A DNA stretch of 64,000 bases, taken from contig JAAYAY010000040.1 of NCBI GenBank assembly GCA_012719125.1, forward strand, positions 56,141 through 120,140, in the 5' to 3' direction. Source of the stretch: Planctomycetaceae bacterium. Lineage in GTDB: Bacteria > Planctomycetota > Planctomycetia > Pirellulales > Thermoguttaceae. The first letter of the stretch is position 1. Each line of letters starts with the position of its first letter. The notes under the pieces were generated by a model. The model did not search any database and had not been told where the DNA came from. It saw only the letters and a program-made list of their open reading frames with translations. The position numbers were made by a program, and so were the translations under genes. Positions 1-8,837 of the stretch are shown piece by piece.

Positions 1-715
1 TCTCGGCCATCTGGTCGACGTCTTCCATCGGAGCTATGTCGACGCAGAGCGCTCGGGTGTAGTCCACCTTGGCCAACTGGGTGATCAGCCGGCCGTATTC
101 GATCACGCCCTGGCCGACCCGAACCTGAAGACAGTCCTTGGTGCTATCCCGCAGGCGGACGTGGCAAACGTGCTCCATCACCTGCTCGAAGGGGGCCCCC
201 TGGTGAGGACCGCAAATGTAGTGGCTCGGGTCGAGGGTGAGCGCCAACCCTTTCACGTTCTTGCAGAAGACCGCCGCCGTGGCCGGATCCTGCGTCATGC
301 GACCGGATTCGGTCACCAGGCCGACGACCACTCCCTCTTTGGCGGCCAGCCGGACCAGTTCCTGCAACCGCTCGATCTCGGCGTTGAACGGCGTGCCCAG
401 TTCCTCACTCCGCACGGCGATTGTGTTGACCTTGGTCGCCTTCGCCAAGCGGCAGCAGGCGTCGAATTGGGCGTAGTACTGGGCTTCGCTGTCCGCCTGG
501 ATCTCGACCGAATAGGCAACGGGCGTCAGACGCTGGGTCCTGCGGCAGATCTGCACGGCCTTCTCCAGGTGCTGTGCAACCTGCGACGGTTTCAGGTGCC
601 CACCGGACTCGTCCAGGGCGATCTCGACCGCGGTATATTCCAGGTCGACCAGGCGCTGCAACGCCGCATCCAACGGCAGGTTCGAAAAACACCGAGTCGA
701 TGCCGCAACAAACAC
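1..715 (-). CDS. Sugar phosphate isomerase/epimerase (TIM barrel), 3' end outside window
   Basis: The leftward reading frame starts at a GTG at 715 preceded by AAGGAG and runs off the left edge, giving 238 visible residues. The protein opens with VFVAASTRCFSNLPLD and shows the xylose-isomerase-like TIM-barrel pattern: a repeated alternation of strand and helix, a YSVEIQ segment, an ALTLDPSHY motif typical of metal-binding sugar isomerases, and a histidine in VCHVRLRD. No signal peptide is visible, so it is probably cytoplasmic. Substrate cannot be told from sequence; proteins of this family in planctomycetes usually isomerise or epimerise keto sugars. The C-terminus is missing. Confidence 0.8.
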   Translation of the reverse strand, partial: MFVAASTRCFSNLPLDAALQRLVDLEYTAVEIALDESGGHLKPSQVAQHLEKAVQICRRTQRLTPVAYSVEIQADSEAQYYAQFDACCRLAKATKVNTIAVRSEELGTPFNAEIERLQELVRLAAKEGVVVGLVTESGRMTQDPATAAVFCKNVKGLALTLDPSHYICGPHQGAPFEQVMEHVCHVRLRDSTKDCLQVRVGQGVIEYGRLITQLAKVDYTRALCVDIAPMEDVDQMAE

Positions 716-1435
716 ACCCAGACTCCTTTCTCCATAGACTCACAACCGGTTACCTGCCGGTTCCAGACAAGTGTCTGCAAATCGAATTGGGCAAACAGGT
801 AGCTTACAGCGACAGGCCGCCTCGGGCAACACCAGGCCGATCGCCGAAGCAACTCGTTCCTTGCGCAACACTTCGCAACCGATCCTCTCCGTCAGCAACT
901 CTTCCGCAAAACCTCTGGGTGAACTTCAGACGGTGACGCTCGAGAACAGCCGGATTCCCCAGGGCTTACACGATCGAACGCAAGTCCCAGCAAAGCGTTT
1001 GTTTAACCCGCTGCCGCAGGCGAGGTCGTTCACCCACTGCAGGCCGCTCTGGAATGGTTAGCAATCCTCGCCTACGGCAGCGGGTTAAACGATTCGGCCG
1101 CAAAGGTTTCGGTTCCCTGCACTACTACCCCGAAGTGGCGCTGTCCAACTGATTCCACGACGAAAACGGCCATTTCCGCTGTCGGCCAACCTCTTCTGCC
1201 GGTGGTGAATCCCTCGGACGGACCTACGAATTCTGGCAATTCGCCTTCTGGTGCCGCGAGCTTATCCTTCCATTGCCCCTGAGCTAGAATAGGAATGAAC
1301 CTGGGGAAGGAGCCCCTTCCACCATGTGGGACAATGGCCCTGACTCTGCCGACACGCCGGGTTGATTCGGTACTTTCTCTACATGCTGTATTTTCGCCAT
1401 TTTCGCTAAACTGAACGACCACGCGGGAGTCTGTC
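716..1435. other. Intergenic region with one large inverted repeat
   Basis: No convincing gene is seen between the divergent isomerase and SppA genes. The main structure is the inverted repeat at 1001-1090, listed separately. A short hairpin (GGAAGG/CCTTCC) lies near 1303-1320. The promoters of both flanking genes must lie here, but no clear -35/-10 pair was identified. Confidence 0.6.
1001..1090. repeat. Imperfect palindrome, 25-bp arms (GTTTAACCCGCTGCC family)
   Basis: The left arm 1001-1025 begins GTTTAACCCGCTGCC and the right arm 1066-1090 ends GGCAGCGGGTTAAAC. The arms match at 24 of 25 positions, with a 40-base loop. A related sequence (GTTTAACGCCC..GCCGCAGGCG) lies at 24387-24450, so this looks like a dispersed intergenic repeat rather than a gene-specific operator. 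Confidence 0.8.
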
Positions 1436-2533
1436 ATGGAACCTAACGGACCTTCTCAGCAACCTCCGATCACGGCGCAAGTTGTCTCGTCGGGGATGGC
1501 GGCCGATGGTTATCCGCCCTATCGCCAGGCGATTCCCCGGCGACGGGGTGGGGCCATGGCCAAGTTCATCATTCTGGTCCTGCTGGGGGCCCTGGCACTG
1601 TCGATGCTCATCAATATCGCCCTGATCGGCGAAACAGCGGTCTCGTCGGCCGACACGCCCCAGGAAGAATATTTCTCCCAAGACAAGTTCCGGGAGGGCA
1701 AGGACAAGATCGCGATCATCTCGGTCGAAGGAACGATCCTGGCGATGGAGGGTTTCGTCAAGGATCAGATCGACCAGGCCCGGCGCGACGACAAGGTCAA
1801 GGCAGTGGTCCTGCGTGTCGACTCGCCCGGCGGCAGCGTGGCGGCCTCCGATTACCTCTACCATCACCTGAGCAAGTTGCGAACCGAGTCGAAGAAGCCG
1901 ATCGTGGTCAGCATGGGCTCCATCGCGGCCAGCGGCGGCTACTACGTCTCCATGGCGGCCGGCCCCGTCGAGAAGACGGTCTTCGCCGAACCGAGCTGTT
2001 TTACGGGCTCCATCGGCGTGATGATTCCCCATTACAACTTGGCGGGCCTGTTCGACAAGTTCGGCATCGAGGAAGACGCCATCGTCAGCCACCGCCTCAA
2101 AGATATGGGCAGCCTCGGACGCCAGATGACCGACGAGGAGAAGGCGATCTTCCAGGGGCTGGTCGACGAGAGTTTCGGTCGCTTCAAGGAGATCATCCGC
2201 GACAACCGCACTACCTTCGCCAAAACCCCCGAGGCCCTCGACAAACTGGCCACCGGCCAGGTTTACACGGCCCAACAGGCAAAAGACGGCGGCTTGATCG
2301 ACGAGATCGACTTCATCGAGGCCGCCATCGACCGCGCCATCGAACTGGCCGGGCTCGATCCTGATCGCGTCCAGGTGATTCGCTATCTGGAGACCCCCAG
2401 CCTGGCCTCACTGCTTCTGGGAGCCCAGGCCCAACCTCGCGGCCTCGACCTGCAGCAGCTTTTCGACATGAGCGCACCGAAGGCCTACTACATGGCCACC
2501 CAGCTTCCGCCGCTCGTTCGCAACGCTCGCTGA
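1436..2533 (+). CDS. sppA: Signal peptide peptidase SppA-type serine protease (S49)
   Basis: This 365-residue protein is a membrane-anchored S49 peptidase that cleaves remnant signal peptides. Residues 42-66 form one membrane segment after a basic stretch (PRRRGGAMAK), so the catalytic domain faces the periplasm or the topologically equivalent side. The Ser/Lys dyad is visible: Ser166 in the GSIAASGGYY motif and Lys222 in SHRLKDMG. The substrate-binding loop VDSPGGSV (about 128-135) is also present. Length matches the short single-domain bacterial SppA (about 330 residues) rather than the 67-kDa E. coli form. ATG at 1436 follows GGGAG. Confidence 0.92.
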   Translation: MEPNGPSQQPPITAQVVSSGMAADGYPPYRQAIPRRRGGAMAKFIILVLLGALALSMLINIALIGETAVSSADTPQEEYFSQDKFREGKDKIAIISVEGTILAMEGFVKDQIDQARRDDKVKAVVLRVDSPGGSVAASDYLYHHLSKLRTESKKPIVVSMGSIAASGGYYVSMAAGPVEKTVFAEPSCFTGSIGVMIPHYNLAGLFDKFGIEEDAIVSHRLKDMGSLGRQMTDEEKAIFQGLVDESFGRFKEIIRDNRTTFAKTPEALDKLATGQVYTAQQAKDGGLIDEIDFIEAAIDRAIELAGLDPDRVQVIRYLETPSLASLLLGAQAQPRGLDLQQLFDMSAPKAYYMATQLPPLVRNAR

Positions 2534-2555
2534 AAAGAGAGTGCTACGAGCCGGG

Positions 2556-2792
2556 TCAGAACGGCCCGCCCATGCCGCAGGCCCCTCCGCCGCATCCGCC
2601 GGTCGCGGCCGGACACATGCCTTTCGCACAACAGGATACTTCGCCGCCCGTGGTCTGGGGCGACGCGGTCACGCTGAGCTGTTTGCTTACCTTTGTCTTG
2701 CCACAGGACGGGCACTCGGGCTTCTCGTCGCCACGGATCAGCAACTCGAACGCACTCCCGCATTCCAGACAGACGTACTCGTAGATAGGCAT
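2556..2792 (-). CDS. FmdB-type zinc ribbon protein
   Basis: This 78-residue protein begins MPIYEYVCLECG and has a second pair, CPSCGK, so the four cysteines form the zinc ribbon of the FmdB regulatory-protein family. The tail is rich in Gly and Cys (CGGGACGMGG), as usual in this family. The function of the family is unsettled; a regulatory role was proposed for the founding member next to formamidase. The gene is convergent with sppA (stop 23 bases from the sppA stop), and a copy of an 80-base dispersed repeat lies just upstream. Confidence 0.85.
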   Translation of the reverse strand: MPIYEYVCLECGSAFELLIRGDEKPECPSCGKTKVSKQLSVTASPQTTGGEVSCCAKGMCPAATGGCGGGACGMGGPF

Positions 2793-2818
2793 TTTCGTGT
2801 CTCATCCGGGCAGATTTG

Positions 2819-2886
2819 GAGTCCTTGTTCAGGACTTCTGCGTATGTTTGTGAAGGTTGAGTTACGGGCTTGCCCCGCTTTGGGAA
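2819..2886 (-). repeat. Dispersed ~80-bp repeat, copy 1 of 4 (reverse orientation)
   Basis: Read on the minus strand this is CCCAAAGCGGGGCAAGCCCG followed by TAACTCAACCTTCACAAACAT and an AAGTCCTGAACAAGGAC end. It is the same element as at 28460, 39173 and 47436. It sits directly upstream of the FmdB gene and points toward it. It lacks the internal GCGCACCATGCGC hairpin seen in copies 2 and 4. Confidence 0.8.
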
Positions 2887-2952
2887 AGTAGTAGACAATT
2901 GTAGAACACCAGGCCAATCCGGGGAAGCTCGCTCTTTGTCAGGGGAACCGTC

Positions 2953-3645
2953 ATGACCGGTATTGCTCTCACCCGGGAACAGTCCCGGCAGGTCGACCGG
3001 ATTGCCATGGAAGTCTACGGCTTTTCCGGGCTCGTGCTCATGGAAAACGCCGGCCGGGGTGTCGCCGATTACCTGGAGAGGCTGGGAATTGACGGAACCG
3101 TGGTGATCTGCTGCGGCCGGGGAAACAACGGGGGCGACGGATTCGTCATCGCTCGGCACCTCGATCTCCGCGGTTACCAGACACGGGTTCTCCTCTACTG
3201 CGACCCGGCCCAACTGGCGGGCGACGCGGCCGCTAATTTCCGGATCCTCGAGAAGACCGACGTTCCCATCCATCCGTGCTACGAGAACTCGGATGCCGAT
3301 GGTCTCCAGACGCATCTCGCCGGCGCTTCGTGGATCGTCGACGCCCTGCTGGGCACCGGCGCCCGGGGCGAACCGCGTCCGCCGCTGGACTCGGTCATCG
3401 ACCGGTTGAATGCTTCGGGAATCCCCATCCTAGCCGTGGATGTCCCCAGCGGTCTGGATTGCGACACGGGGGAACCGTCCGAGCACACGGTTCGGGCTGC
3501 CCACACCTGCACGTTCGTCACCGCCAAGGTCGGCTACCTGAACCCGAACGCTCGACCCTACCTGGGGGAACTGCACGTGCTTAGTATTGGGACCCCCACG
3601 AAGCTGGTGACGGAGTTCTTTGAACGCAGTGAAGAGCCCAAATGA
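2953..3645 (+). CDS. nnrE: NAD(P)H-hydrate epimerase
   Basis: This 230-residue YjeF_N domain protein epimerises the damaged hydrates (R)-NADHX and (R)-NADPHX so that the dehydratase can repair them. Motifs include GRGNNGGDGFV (about residues 55-65), DALLGTG and AVDVPSGLDCDTG. Only the epimerase domain is present; the ADP/ATP-dependent dehydratase domain that is fused in E. coli Nnr is absent and must be encoded elsewhere. ATG at 2953 follows AGGGGAACCGTC. It is cytoplasmic. Confidence 0.92.
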   Translation: MTGIALTREQSRQVDRIAMEVYGFSGLVLMENAGRGVADYLERLGIDGTVVICCGRGNNGGDGFVIARHLDLRGYQTRVLLYCDPAQLAGDAAANFRILEKTDVPIHPCYENSDADGLQTHLAGASWIVDALLGTGARGEPRPPLDSVIDRLNASGIPILAVDVPSGLDCDTGEPSEHTVRAAHTCTFVTAKVGYLNPNARPYLGELHVLSIGTPTKLVTEFFERSEEPK

Positions 3646-3764
3646 TCTGGCCACCAGATCGGCGACATTGCTGCGATCAGGCAACTCATTCGAATCCAGA
3701 CATTCCATAGTCTGACGCCCGGACTCCAACCTCCTGACCCCCGAACCCTGACAACCGACAACTC

Positions 3765-4931
3765 TCAGTCCAGCCAATCCTGCTCGGACAGCCTGGCCGG
3801 CGTGTATTCTTCCGTCACGTAGCTGATATCGCGGGAGATGAGCGCTTCGACTTCCAGCTTGAAGCCGTTGTCGAGCATCTGCTTGATCTCCTTCTGCCAG
3901 GCCTTCTTCTTGGCGAACCAGGGATAGTTGGCGATCTGCTTGGCCCGCTTCCGGTCGGTGTCGTTGAGGTTGATCTTCACGCTCTCGGAGAGGCCGCAGC
4001 GTTCCAGATCGATGCTGCGCAGGCCCAGGTATTTGGCGTCGGGAATCGCCATCCGCTGCGACTCGAAGGCCAGGTTGATCGACCCCTGCTTGATCACGCT
4101 GTAGATGTAGTACCCCCAGGGATCGTTGTCCAACAGGCAATAGATCGGGAGCTTGAGTTCCGTGTGCAGGCGGTGGAGCAAGCGCCGAACGCCACGCGGG
4201 GGCTGCCCGCCGCCGTGGGTCAAAATGCAGTTGTGGGTCCGCCAGAACTTGTCTTCGTTGAACCGCTGCCAGACCGTATCTTTTTCGACATGCAGGACGA
4301 ACTTGGCGTTGCACTTCTTGAACCTGATCACGTCGGGTTCCACGATCGACGGGATGCCGTAGCCGCCGGAACCCATCCGCGAGCAGTCGATCTCGTCTCC
4401 CCGGTCTTCGAGGATCAGTTCGCCGACCATGTCGCCTTTCTTCTGGGCGTAGAGATGGAGTTCCTCGCGGAGGGCGCTCAGGAGGACTTCCGTATCCTCG
4501 ATCACCGGATCGCATTCGCCCTGATCGGCAAAAGTCTCTTCCTTCGTCCCTTCGATGGAATGCTTGAGCAGATAGTAGAGACCACGGATGCTGGTCGTCT
4601 TGTCCTGTTCGATGAGTTGCTTGGTGCCGCTGGCCACGAGCATGGTCTGCATGAAGCTCTTGGCCTGCGACAGGTTGAACAGGTGCCGCCGGTTGGTCTT
4701 GTTGCCCATCTCGATGAAACGCTTCGCCGAGTTGAATCGCACATTGGAGAGTGCCCGGGTGGGAATATCCATGTGCGGATCGCGGCGTTTGTCGGCCGCG
4801 ACAATCACGCTTTCGGCCAAACCGGCCAACTGGTCCATCGTGCGTTGGTCGCGAGGCGACATGGGCCCACGCGGCTTCTTTGCGGCTGGTGCTGCTGCCA
4901 TCTTCTTGCGTCGAACTGTTTTCTTCGCCAT
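3765..4931 (-). CDS. top6A: DNA topoisomerase VI subunit A (Spo11-like)
   Basis: This 388-residue protein is the DNA-cleaving subunit of a type IIB topoisomerase. The winged-helix catalytic tyrosine is visible in TSIRGLYYLLKHS (Tyr120 by alignment with the RDIFY motif of Spo11), and the Toprim acidic motif in LDNDPWGYYIYS. The N-terminal 25 residues are a basic, Ala/Lys-rich tail. The start ATG at 4931 is followed by an AKKTVRRKK stretch. Subunit B is encoded immediately upstream on the same strand, 83 bases away, so the two form an operon. TopoVI is mainly archaeal and plant but is known in some bacteria, including planctomycetes. Confidence 0.93.
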   Translation of the reverse strand: MAKKTVRRKKMAAAPAAKKPRGPMSPRDQRTMDQLAGLAESVIVAADKRRDPHMDIPTRALSNVRFNSAKRFIEMGNKTNRRHLFNLSQAKSFMQTMLVASGTKQLIEQDKTTSIRGLYYLLKHSIEGTKEETFADQGECDPVIEDTEVLLSALREELHLYAQKKGDMVGELILEDRGDEIDCSRMGSGGYGIPSIVEPDVIRFKKCNAKFVLHVEKDTVWQRFNEDKFWRTHNCILTHGGGQPPRGVRRLLHRLHTELKLPIYCLLDNDPWGYYIYSVIKQGSINLAFESQRMAIPDAKYLGLRSIDLERCGLSESVKINLNDTDRKRAKQIANYPWFAKKKAWQKEIKQMLDNGFKLEVEALISRDISYVTEEYTPARLSEQDWLD

Positions 4932-4942
4932 GGGTATTCCCG

Positions 4943-5010
4943 GTAGGGTGCGTCTCGATGCACCGTGGATTGCCGTGGATGCTCATCAGGTGCGTCAAGA
5001 CGCACCCTAC
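4943..5010. repeat. Palindromic repeat GTAGGGTGCGTC...GACGCACCCTAC between top6B and top6A
   Basis: The arms GTAGGGTGCGTC (from 4943) and GACGCACCCTAC (to 5010) are perfect inverted copies, and each side also holds internal self-complementary pieces (GGTGCGTC/GATGCACC). The element fills almost the whole spacer of the topoisomerase VI operon. It has no T-run, so a terminator role is doubtful; RNA processing or differential stability of the two cistrons is possible. Confidence 0.8.
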
Positions 5011-5014
5011 GCTC

Positions 5015-7108
5015 TCAGAAGAGCTTCTTCTGTTCGTCTGTTTCGGGATCGCCGCCGCTCGCCTTGGCCCGGGCCAGGAGCTGCTCGTTCACGTCTTCGG
5101 GATCGACGATCAACACGTTGGCCCCGAACTCCGCCTCGTCCTCATCGACCACGCGGCCGCGATCGTCCAGCTTGACGTCGGCCTCGGCGGTCTTCCTCCT
5201 GGCCACCAGAAGCAACTGGTCGTAGATCGTCTGCTTGTCGATTCCGTTGATTTCGCTCACGGCGCCGGCCACTTCGCCCAGGTATCGGAGAAACATGTTG
5301 CGCCGCTCGCCTTCATGTTTGACCCGTCGCCGCCGCCGCAAGAACATCCCCAGCTTGCGGCCTACTGCCTGCAACCCCAATCGCAGTTCCTTCTGGATCT
5401 CCGGATACGACGCCACCGCCTCCTTCGACTCGCTGGTGAACGGCACCCACACGCTGGCCATGTGGACCATGACCGTGATCGGACCGCGCGGCAACTGGTT
5501 GCGGGCCTGGTTCAACCCGTAGGCGCGCCAGTTCGTCTGCATGATGGTTTGCGTGATGGCGCAGCCTCCCGCCTGGAACTGCAACGGAACGCGGTTGGCA
5601 TAGCGGAGCACGTTCATCGTCTGCCCGTCGTCCAGGTTGACGTTCTGCATGGCGTCGAGCAGGTGGTCGATGTCCTTGGCCTTGAGCTTGCCGGGCGAGA
5701 TGCGGGTTCGCATTCTCGCTTCCTTGATGATCTTGTCGGCCGCGTCGGGCCCGATTCCGTCGAAGGTCATCGAAAGGAATTGGCGCAACGTGCGTGCGTC
5801 GGTCTGATCGATGAGCTCGCAGAGGGTCTCCCGCGTCACCCGGTGAGCCGTCGACGTGCCGCCGTAGGCCAGACCGACCTCGATCTGGAACGGATTGCCC
5901 CGGTAGACGGACGGGGGCCTGGTAGCCGCGGCGAAGAACTCGCCGGGAACGACCTGGTGAAGCCCTTTGAGAATCAATTCTTCGCCGATCGGACAGATAC
6001 AGTCGGTGGCCGGATTGCTGATCTTCGTCTTCTGGATCGCCTGATAGACCATGTCGGCCTCTTCGCGGCCGATGCGTTTGGTGCTGGAGCGATTGCTCAC
6101 GCCGGCCTCTTCGCAAATCCGCCGGGCCACGCTCGGACTCACCCGCGAAAACGATTTGACCAGAAACTGGGTGATGGTGGGCTCTTTCGTTTCCTTGAGC
6201 ATCCCCACCAGGCGGCCCAACTCGACGCCGTAGGGATGGGGCTTGATTTCCTTGGGCTCGGGCGGAAGGACCTCGGCCACCCGCGAATAATCCCGCTTGT
6301 TGCCTTCCGGGTCCTCATAGTGGATCGTCACGTGGGGATTGGCGATGGCCGTCTGCTCGAGGTACTCGTCAACGCTGCCCCGACCGCGCTGATACTTCGC
6401 TTCCAGTTCGATCGTCACCCGCGTGCCGTGGTCCTGCTCGATCCACTCGATGCCGTGCTTTTCGATCGTGGCAGCGCCTTTTTGCCCGGGCGGGATGTCG
6501 ACCCCCTCGCCGCGCCCGTTGATGATCTCGGGCAGATTGCGCTTCGTGTCGATCTGGATTTCGTAGTAGTGGGCCGGTGTGCGGACGGAGACCTTCGACA
6601 TGATCTTGACCGGTTTGCCCGTGGTGAGCAGCCCGTACATGCCGGCGGCCGAGATGCCGATTCCCTGCTGCCCGCGACTCATTCGCAGGCGATGGAACTT
6701 GGATCCGTAAAGGAGTTTGCCGAAGATCAGCGGGATCTGCTTGGCAACGATGCCCGGGCCGTTGTCCTGCACGCCCACCTTGTAGCGATCCTGCCCGTTG
6801 CCGTTCGTCGTCCGCTGGATATGGACCCAGATTTCGGGAAGAATGCCTGCTTCTTCGCAAGCGTCCAAGGCGTTGTCGACCGCCTCCTTGACGGTGGTCA
6901 GCAGCGCCTTGCGCGGGTTGTCGAAACCGAGCAGATGGCGATTCTTGGCAAAAAACTCACTGACAGAAATGTCGCGCTGGCCGGCAGCCATCGACTCGGC
7001 GGTTGCTCGGCGACGCAGACGTTCCGGCGACTTGGGGGCCTTTCCGTTCTCGCTCTGGCTGGGAGCAGAATTGCGGCTCCTGGAAACACGCACCTTCTTC
7101 TTGGTCAA
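5015..7108 (-). CDS. top6B: DNA topoisomerase VI subunit B (GHKL ATPase)
   Basis: This 697-residue ATPase subunit pairs with the neighbouring subunit A to pass one duplex through another. The GHKL ATP site is complete: [15 protein letters not shown] (N box), [10 protein letters not shown], and [14 protein letters not shown] (G box). The middle carries the helix-2-turn-helix region ([16 protein letters not shown]) and the C-terminal transducer fold follows ([21 protein letters not shown]). A basic N-terminal tail of about 35 residues precedes the ATPase domain. Length is longer than the archaeal norm (about 530) because of the tail and C-terminal extension. Start ATG at 7108. A long antisense frame over this gene is a GC-driven shadow. 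Confidence 0.93.
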   Translation of the reverse strand: MTKKKVRVSRSRNSAPSQSENGKAPKSPERLRRRATAESMAAGQRDISVSEFFAKNRHLLGFDNPRKALLTTVKEAVDNALDACEEAGILPEIWVHIQRTTNGNGQDRYKVGVQDNGPGIVAKQIPLIFGKLLYGSKFHRLRMSRGQQGIGISAAGMYGLLTTGKPVKIMSKVSVRTPAHYYEIQIDTKRNLPEIINGRGEGVDIPPGQKGAATIEKHGIEWIEQDHGTRVTIELEAKYQRGRGSVDEYLEQTAIANPHVTIHYEDPEGNKRDYSRVAEVLPPEPKEIKPHPYGVELGRLVGMLKETKEPTITQFLVKSFSRVSPSVARRICEEAGVSNRSSTKRIGREEADMVYQAIQKTKISNPATDCICPIGEELILKGLHQVVPGEFFAAATRPPSVYRGNPFQIEVGLAYGGTSTAHRVTRETLCELIDQTDARTLRQFLSMTFDGIGPDAADKIIKEARMRTRISPGKLKAKDIDHLLDAMQNVNLDDGQTMNVLRYANRVPLQFQAGGCAITQTIMQTNWRAYGLNQARNQLPRGPITVMVHMASVWVPFTSESKEAVASYPEIQKELRLGLQAVGRKLGMFLRRRRRVKHEGERRNMFLRYLGEVAGAVSEINGIDKQTIYDQLLLVARRKTAEADVKLDDRGRVVDEDEAEFGANVLIVDPEDVNEQLLARAKASGGDPETDEQKKLF

Positions 7109-7549
7109 TGGAAGTCGTCCCTGATCTAACGTGGGGAAAACGAGAAGCCCGTCCTGCGAGGGGTGCGACAGCGTCGCGCCGGGGACGGGCAGTGCAGACT
7201 GGGCAGATTATAACGATTCTCTCGGCAGTCTCCCACCCGGCTTTCGAGCTCGTTCTGACTCGTCCGCCAGAACGGTCCCACCATCCTTGATTTCACCGAC
7301 CTGCCAGCGCCGCCAGTGCGACGCGGCGACCTCTTCGAGGTGTTGCAGATATGACAACAGGCCGGACCAACTTGAAGTCATTCTTACAAAAGCAGCTCAA
7401 ATCTGGCCGGCCCGGCCATATTGCCGGAAGTGCCACTCAGGTAATACCTTACGACAAAAGTGCAGATTCAGTTCAAATGTTGGCATGCTATGTGCTCTTC
7501 GTGGCGTTCAGAAAAACCCAGCCCCCCGCCATGGATGGAGGATAAGTCA
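7109..7549. other. Intergenic region without recognised content
   Basis: This 440-base stretch upstream of top6B holds no reading frame that looks coding and no clear RNA gene. It should contain the top6B promoter on the minus strand. Confidence 0.5.
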
Positions 7550-7648
7550 ATGATGACACCCGAAATGCTCATGTTCCTCGGAACCGTGCTTGCTGCCGCC
7601 ATTTCCATCGAGTTCCTCCGCCCCCTCCGGCAAACCAGCCCCTTCTAG
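7550..7648 (+). CDS. Possible small membrane protein (32 residues)
   Basis: A 33-codon frame starts with tandem ATGs at 7550 and 7553, preceded by a strong GGAGG at 7537-7541 with good spacing. The product, beginning MMTPEMLMFLG and continuing TVLAAAISIEFLR, has one hydrophobic helix of about 16 residues and a positively charged C-terminal end. It matches no family I recognise. The ribosome site and the hydrophobic segment support it; the short length means it could be chance. Confidence 0.4.
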   Translation: MMTPEMLMFLGTVLAAAISIEFLRPLRQTSPF

Positions 7649-7742
7649 CCCGGATTATTCATGGGTGGCACGCTCAGAGCGTAGCGATGAGCGTGGATGC
7701 TCAGGTCACCACGCCCATCGCTGCGCTCTGAGCTTGCCACCC
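7649..7742. repeat. Large palindromic repeat (GGGTGGCACGCTCAGAGCG family), copy 1
   Basis: From 7663 the sequence reads GGGTGGCACGCTCAGAGCG and ends at 7742 with the inverted counterpart CGCTCTGAGCTTGCCACCC; the inner halves (AGCGATGAGCGTG / CACGCCCATCGCT) also pair. A flank TAGCCCGGATTATTC precedes it. A second copy, inverted as a whole and with the same flank, is at 52500-52592. Confidence 0.85.
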
Positions 7743-7936
7743 AATACATAGTGCCTCTGGGGAACATGGCATCGGGTTGGTGTGGTCTGGAAGGTTCTGT
7801 TACCGCCAGATCGCGCGATCACGAGGAGTGGCCGCCGGCCGGTTCGTCTGTTAATCTGGAGAATTCAGCCGGCAGTTGGTCGAGATCGGTCCCGAACGTC
7901 GGCTGATCGCCTATCGTTCCCTTCAAGGAGACAAGC

Positions 7937-8809
7937 ATGATTCAGAATACGCTTTCCCGACGCGATGTCCTCAAAGCCGGTGCCGCCGGTACCCTAGCGC
8001 TCAGCCTTCCCGGTTTCGCCCTCGCGAAGGGAAGCGGTGCCCCCAAGGCGGGCATCGCCCTGCAGCTCTATTCCATTCGCAACGACTGCGGCAAGGATTT
8101 CGACGCCGCCCTGGCATGGGTCGCCAAGACCGGATTTGAGGCCGTCGAGTTCGCCGGCTACCACAACTATGCAAACAATCCGGAAGGACTCCGCAAGAAG
8201 CTCGACGAACTCGGGCTGAAGGTGGCCGCGACCCACATAGGAACGGGTACCCTGGTCGGCGACAACCTGAAGAAGACCGTCGATTTCCACAAGACAATCG
8301 GCTGCAAGTACCTGTGCGTGCCGGGCGACGGCCGCTTCTCCAAGCCGGATGAAAGCAAGGTTCTGGCGGAAATCTTCAACACGGCGGCCGAAGAACTCAA
8401 GAAAGTGGGCATGGCGACGGGCTATCACAACCACACGCACGAATTCAAGAAGGACGGCGACAAGACCTATTGGGAACTGTTTGCCGAACGAACGAGCAAA
8501 GACGTGGTTCTGCAGCAGGACGTCGGCTGGACGACGGTCGCCGGCTACGATCCGGCCGAGATGATCCGCAAATATCCGGGCCGCAGCCAGGTGATCCACT
8601 GCAAACCGTCGATGGTCGAGGGCGACGCGGGCCGCGCCATTCTCGGCGAGGACTCGGTGAAGTGGGTACCCGTCTTCGAAGCCTGCCGCGACGTGGGCGG
8701 GACCGAATGGCTCACGATCGAGCAGGAAGCCTATCCCGACGGCATGTCGCCCATGGAATGCACCGAATTGTCGCTTGCCGGCCTGAAGAAAATCCTGGCC
8801 GCGATGTGA
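7937..8809 (+). CDS. Tat-exported sugar phosphate isomerase/epimerase (TIM barrel)
   Basis: This 290-residue protein has a twin-arginine signal (SRRDVLKAGAAG, residues 7-18, then a hydrophobic stretch to FALA), so it is probably exported folded. The rest is a xylose-isomerase-like TIM barrel: IALQLYSIRNDC, EAVEFAGYHNY, ATHIGTG, a metal-ligand-like GYHNHTHEF, LQQDVGW, VIHCKPS and LTIEQEAYPDG. The family isomerises or epimerises free or modified sugars; planctomycetes carry many paralogs and the substrate is not evident. ATG at 7937 has AAGGAG at good distance. It stands alone, 28 bases before a convergent gene. Confidence 0.85.
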   Translation: MIQNTLSRRDVLKAGAAGTLALSLPGFALAKGSGAPKAGIALQLYSIRNDCGKDFDAALAWVAKTGFEAVEFAGYHNYANNPEGLRKKLDELGLKVAATHIGTGTLVGDNLKKTVDFHKTIGCKYLCVPGDGRFSKPDESKVLAEIFNTAAEELKKVGMATGYHNHTHEFKKDGDKTYWELFAERTSKDVVLQQDVGWTTVAGYDPAEMIRKYPGRSQVIHCKPSMVEGDAGRAILGEDSVKWVPVFEACRDVGGTEWLTIEQEAYPDGMSPMECTELSLAGLKKILAAM

Positions 8810-8837
8810 GCCGGTAGATCTCTTTCGTCCGCCGGCC

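Noticed and set aside
4751..7129. 792-residue open frame on the plus strand opposite the topoisomerase VI genes
   Set aside because: It is a high-GC antisense shadow. It lacks recognisable domains and is composed of Leu/Gly/Val/Asp/His-rich low-information sequence, while both topoisomerase subunits on the other strand are unmistakable.
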